Positions 60,763-64,000 of a DNA stretch of 64,000 bases are shown here, piece by piece. The position numbers and the translations under genes were made by a program. The first letter of the stretch is position 1; the number at the start of each line of letters is the position of its first letter. The DNA is from Flavobacterium taihuense (GTDB taxonomy: Bacteria > Bacteroidota > Bacteroidia > Flavobacteriales > Flavobacteriaceae). The DNA is taken from positions 1 to 64,000 of the forward strand of contig NZ_JAHWYN010000014.1 of NCBI RefSeq assembly GCF_019351435.1, given 5' to 3'. A model generated the notes under the pieces. It searched no databases and had not been told where the DNA came from. It saw only the letters and a list, made by a program, of their open reading frames with translations.

Positions 60763-62871
60763 ATGTCCAATAATCTCCTAGAAACTCCCATAGAATATCT
60801 TAAAGGCGTAGGTCCCAATCGGGGCGCGTTGTTGCGTAAGGAATTGGGAATTTTTAAATATGGAGATTTAGTCAATTTTTTTCCAAATCGTTACATTGAT
60901 CGCACTCGTTATTACAAGATTAATGAGTTGCAGAACAATATTGCCGAAGTACAGATTATTGGTAAAATCATCAATATCAAAACAGTTGAATTTGGTCGCA
61001 ACCAAAAACGATTGGTAGCTACGTTTGTAGATGATACAGGACAAATGGATCTCAACTGGTTTCAGGGACACAAATGGATTAAAGAGAGTTTGAAGCTCAA
61101 TGAAGTCATTGTTATTTTTGGAAAATGTACTCAATACGGAAGCCAATACAGTATGGCGCATCCAGAAATCGAGTTGTTGAGCGAACACGAAAAAAGTTTG
61201 CGTTCCGCAATGCAACCTGTTTATCCTTCAACAGAAACATTGGCCAATCGCGGCATAACGAATCGCGTGGTGAATAAAATGATGCAGCAATTGTTTCTCG
61301 AAACGCAGGCATTATTTAGCGAAACTTTGCCTTCTTATTTGACCAGCGAACTCAAACTGATTCCCAAAAACGCAGCTTTATTCAACATACATTTTCCCAA
61401 AAGTGCCGAAATTCTGGCGAAAGCACAATTCCGATTGAAATTTGAAGAATTGTTCTTCATTCAATTGCAATTGATAACGAAGAATTTGATTCGGAAACAT
61501 AAAATAAAGGGGCATCCTTTCACCACAGTGGGAGAGTTTTTTAATGACTTTTATCAAAATCATTTGCCATTTGAACTGACAAATGCTCAAAAAAGGGTAA
61601 TCAAGGAAATAAGAACCGATATGGGAAGCAACGCCCAAATGAACCGATTACTGCAAGGTGATGTTGGGTCAGGAAAAACCATTGTGGCTTTTATGAGTAT
61701 GCTTTTGGCACTGGATAATGGTTTTCAGGCCTGTTTGATGGCGCCAACAGAAATCTTGGCCAATCAGCATTTTATAGGATTGTCTGAATTGGCTGCTTCC
61801 TTAAATATCAACATAAAAATACTCACGGGTTCGACCAAAATTGCCGCCCGCAGAATCATACACGAAGAACTGGAAAACGGCACTTTGCAAATCCTTATCG
61901 GTACTCATGCTTTATTGGAAGACAAAGTTAAATTTCAAAATTTAGGCTTGGCAGTAATTGACGAGCAACACCGTTTTGGAGTCGAACAGCGTTCCAAATT
62001 GTGGAAAAAAAATACGGTTCCACCTCATATTTTGGTGATGACGGCCACTCCTATTCCAAGAACTTTGGCGATGAGTTTGTACGGCGATCTGGATATTTCA
62101 GTGATTGATGAATTGCCTCCGGGTAGAAAACCCATTCAGACTGTACATCGTTTTGATTCGAATCGACTAAAAGTTTGGAAATTCATTCGGGATGAAATTG
62201 CGTTGGGTCGCCAAATTTATATTGTTTATCCATTGATTCAAGAATCGGAAAAAATGGATTACAAGGATTTGATGGATGGTTACGAGAGTATTTCTCGTGA
62301 TTTTCCACTGCCGCAATATTCGGTTTCGATCCTTCACGGAAAAATGAAACCTGCAGACAAAGATGAAGAAATGAAACGCTTTGCTGAAGGTAAAACAAAT
62401 ATTATGGTAGCCACAACCGTAATTGAAGTAGGTGTAAATGTGCCTAATGCGAGCGTTATGATTATCGAAAGTGCCGAGCGTTTTGGACTTTCACAGCTTC
62501 ACCAATTGCGGGGTCGTGTAGGTCGAGGTGCCGATCAAAGTTATTGTATCTTGATGACTTCTTTCAAATTGTCAAGTGACAGTAAAACCCGAATGGAAAC
62601 GATGGTGAGTACCAATGACGGTTTCGAAATTGCCGAAGTCGATTTGAAGCTTCGTGGACCTGGCGATTTGATGGGGACACAACAAAGTGGTGTTCTAAAT
62701 CTCCAAATTGCCGATATTGTTCGAGACAGGGATATTTTAATGTTGGCACGAAACTATGCTATAAAAATTCTAAAGGATGATGCTCCTATGCAAAAACCGG
62801 AAAATGCTATCCTAAAAGCCGTTTTTATAGAATTGACCAAAAAGAAAAATATTTGGAATTACATTAGTTAA
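60763..62871 (+). CDS. recG: ATP-dependent DNA helicase RecG
   Basis: A 702-residue branch-migration helicase that remodels stalled replication forks and Holliday junctions. The N-terminal wedge domain (about 1-190) contains GVGPNRGALLRKELGI and the OB fold. Helicase motifs follow: Walker A GDVGSGKT near 302, DEQHRFG near 403, TATPIPRTLA near 428, and motif VI QLRGRVGRG near 585. The length is normal. Confidence 0.96.
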   Translation: MSNNLLETPIEYLKGVGPNRGALLRKELGIFKYGDLVNFFPNRYIDRTRYYKINELQNNIAEVQIIGKIINIKTVEFGRNQKRLVATFVDDTGQMDLNWFQGHKWIKESLKLNEVIVIFGKCTQYGSQYSMAHPEIELLSEHEKSLRSAMQPVYPSTETLANRGITNRVVNKMMQQLFLETQALFSETLPSYLTSELKLIPKNAALFNIHFPKSAEILAKAQFRLKFEELFFIQLQLITKNLIRKHKIKGHPFTTVGEFFNDFYQNHLPFELTNAQKRVIKEIRTDMGSNAQMNRLLQGDVGSGKTIVAFMSMLLALDNGFQACLMAPTEILANQHFIGLSELAASLNINIKILTGSTKIAARRIIHEELENGTLQILIGTHALLEDKVKFQNLGLAVIDEQHRFGVEQRSKLWKKNTVPPHILVMTATPIPRTLAMSLYGDLDISVIDELPPGRKPIQTVHRFDSNRLKVWKFIRDEIALGRQIYIVYPLIQESEKMDYKDLMDGYESISRDFPLPQYSVSILHGKMKPADKDEEMKRFAEGKTNIMVATTVIEVGVNVPNASVMIIESAERFGLSQLHQLRGRVGRGADQSYCILMTSFKLSSDSKTRMETMVSTNDGFEIAEVDLKLRGPGDLMGTQQSGVLNLQIADIVRDRDILMLARNYAIKILKDDAPMQKPENAILKAVFIELTKKKNIWNYIS

Positions 62872-62979
62872 GTTACTAAGGTTCTGAGGTGCTAAGATTC
62901 TAAGTTTATAGAACATCTATTGTAAATTAAAGAAAATAATTAGGAGCGAAACAATAGGCTTTATCTGGAATTATGGGTT

Positions 62980-63039
62980 CCTGCTGTCCGCTATATTCCA
63001 TCTCGCAAAAAAACGAGATGGAATACCACTTCCATCAGG
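62980..63039 (-). repeat. Structured intergenic repeat C with internal conserved loops
   Basis: Read on the minus strand: CCTG, then ATGGAAGTGG, then the 12-base arm TATTCCATCTCG (63025-63014), an 8-base loop, its perfect complement (63005-62994), then TAGCGGACAG and CAGG. The end blocks CCTG/CAGG pair and the two 10-base strands form an internal loop. I recall the blocks AGCCCTGATGGAAGTGG and AGCGGACAGCAGG from many Flavobacterium spacers with different stems between them. Confidence 0.7.
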
Positions 63040-63278
63040 GCTAAAGAGTCGGCAAAGTCTTAAAAAAAATCGCTATTGCACTTATTTTATTTTGTTCTAA
63101 GTAAAAAAACTCAGAATCTTTGTTTCTTAGCTGCTTAGGATCTTTTTCCAATTAAACCTTTCTATTTTTTTACTGTCTAAACCTTTAAGTTAAGTAGCGG
63201 TTTTGGCTAAATTTTAATATTTGTATGTACAAACGTTAAATAAAAATTAACAATTCAATTTTTCACAATTCTAAAACC

Positions 63279-63286
63279 TAAATTTG
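63279..63286 (+). promoter_or_regulatory. Efflux adaptor promoter -7 element
   Basis: TAAATTTG matches TAnnTTTG, 46 bases before the ATG at 63333. Confidence 0.5.
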
Positions 63287-63332
63287 TCTTTTCCTTATCA
63301 AAGGATATGTTAAACTTCTTTTACTTTAAAAA

Positions 63333-64000
63333 ATGAAAATAAAAAATCTTGTTTATGCCTTATTGTTAATAGGGTTTGGTGGATTTATCGCCTATAGAAT
63401 TACTTCCAACAACGCAAAAAACAGTGGACCAAAAGATAAAGATGACAAAGACAAGCCAATCACCGTAACAGGAATAGTGGTTCATCCTAAAACTTTTGAT
63501 AATAATTTATCACTTTCGGGTTCTATCGAAGCCAACGAACAAATTGAAATTCGTTCTGAAGTTTCAGGAATCGTTGAGGGGATTTATTTTCAAGAAGGAA
63601 GTAATGTGACAAAAGGGCAACTTTTGTTCAAAGTTAATGATATTGAATTAAGAGCACAATTGGCTCAAGCCAATACCAAAGAAGGTTTGGCTGCCGAAAA
63701 TGAAAGAAGAGCTAAATTATTGCTACAAAAAGAAGCCATCAGCCAAGAAGAATATGACATTGCAAGAGCCGATCATAAATCTACTCAAGCCCAAAGTCAA
63801 TTAATCAAAGCCCAAATTGCAAAAACATCGGTACGAGCTCCTTTCTCAGGAAAAATTGGACTTCGTTCTATTTCGCCAGGAATCTATATCACACCAACTG
63901 TTTTGGTTGCTAAATTGATCAACAGCAGTAAATTGAAAATTACTTTTTCGATTCCAGAGAAATATGCTTCTCAAGTTAAGACAAACGCACCTTTGAGCTT
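63333..64000 (+). CDS. RND efflux periplasmic adaptor (membrane fusion protein), partial
   Basis: The first 222 codons of a HlyD/AcrA-like adaptor that joins an RND pump to an outer membrane channel. After a membrane anchor (about 4-24) and a charged linker (GPKDKDDKDKP) comes the lipoyl-like half LSGSIEANEQIEIRSEVSGIVEGIYFQEGSNVTKGQLLFKVND-type region from about 62. The helical hairpin (about 110-160) and the second lipoyl half with VRAPFSGKIGLRSISPG follow. The frame is open to the window edge. The pump gene is expected downstream. Confidence 0.9.
   Translation, partial: MKIKNLVYALLLIGFGGFIAYRITSNNAKNSGPKDKDDKDKPITVTGIVVHPKTFDNNLSLSGSIEANEQIEIRSEVSGIVEGIYFQEGSNVTKGQLLFKVNDIELRAQLAQANTKEGLAAENERRAKLLLQKEAISQEEYDIARADHKSTQAQSQLIKAQIAKTSVRAPFSGKIGLRSISPGIYITPTVLVAKLINSSKLKITFSIPEKYASQVKTNAPLS

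Larger units (their letters stand above)
62872..63332. other. Repeat-rich spacer between recG and the efflux adaptor gene
   Basis: No gene is seen in these 460 bases. They contain TAAGTTACTAAGGTTCTGAG-type words (62869-62905), structured repeat C (62980-63039), inverse words (63105-63140), and the promoter of the next gene at 63279. Confidence 0.55.

Overview
The window is an AT-rich chromosomal segment of a Bacteroidota bacterium, almost certainly a member of Flavobacteriaceae close to Flavobacterium. The evidence is TAnnTTTG-type promoters with few Shine-Dalgarno sequences, a type IX secretion sorting domain, a CAL67264-type membrane protein, a fused branched-chain 2-oxoacid dehydrogenase E1, an ATP-dependent PEP carboxykinase, and spacers filled with Flavobacterium-style repeat words. 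No tRNA, rRNA, prophage or CRISPR array was seen. Mobile DNA is limited to the right end of an IS256-like element at the left edge.

Layout. (1) 1-1.9 kb: the IS end, then an M1-type metallopeptidase. (2) 2.1-9.7 kb: a complete histidine operon on the minus strand, hisG-D-C-B-H-A-F-IE. In front of it is an attenuator I could read in full: promoter, a 19-residue leader peptide with five His codons, an antiterminator pairing and an intrinsic terminator. (3) 9.9-13.6 kb: pckA and a divergent AspT-type transporter, sharing a control region with two FNR/CRP-like half-site pairs and a LacI-like palindrome. (4) 13.6-18.7 kb: fused E1 dehydrogenase, a 2OG-Fe(II) oxygenase, a SUI1 protein, a nucleoside phosphorylase and a transglutaminase-like protein. 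(5) 18.8-24.4 kb: a bicarbonate-uptake module (sbtA plus a lipoprotein carbonic anhydrase), a decayed dihydroorotase, a Sua5/DUF6671 operon and a LysR regulator. The LysR promoter is a gapless relative of the carbonic anhydrase promoter. (6) 24.5-32.6 kb: reductase, membrane transglutaminase-like protein, ung, a MutS2 without Smr domain, a DCC oxidoreductase, ettA and small membrane proteins. (7) 32.7-43.8 kb: pullulanase, holA, an HsdR-N-like protein, a glycosyltransferase, an OmpA lipoprotein, a YciO-type protein, pcrA/uvrD, an acyltransferase and a GH16-like protein with an altered catalytic motif. (8) 43.9-51.6 kb: a DUF1801 pseudogene, a SYLF protein, lipoproteins, a large T9SS-secreted protein with three internal repeats, a TauE-type exporter and a patatin. 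(9) 51.7-64 kb: M1 aminopeptidase, a PP-loop ATPase, an HEAGH protein, an Asp/Asn hydroxylase-like protein, a NodU-type carbamoyltransferase, a Xaa-Pro aminopeptidase, recG and the start of an RND efflux adaptor.

Most genes are housekeeping. The signals that ordinary annotation would miss are the histidine attenuator, two families of structured intergenic repeats whose stems differ in sequence but keep base pairing, the shared sbtA/carbonic anhydrase-LysR promoter, two pseudogenes, and several small membrane-protein ORFs.
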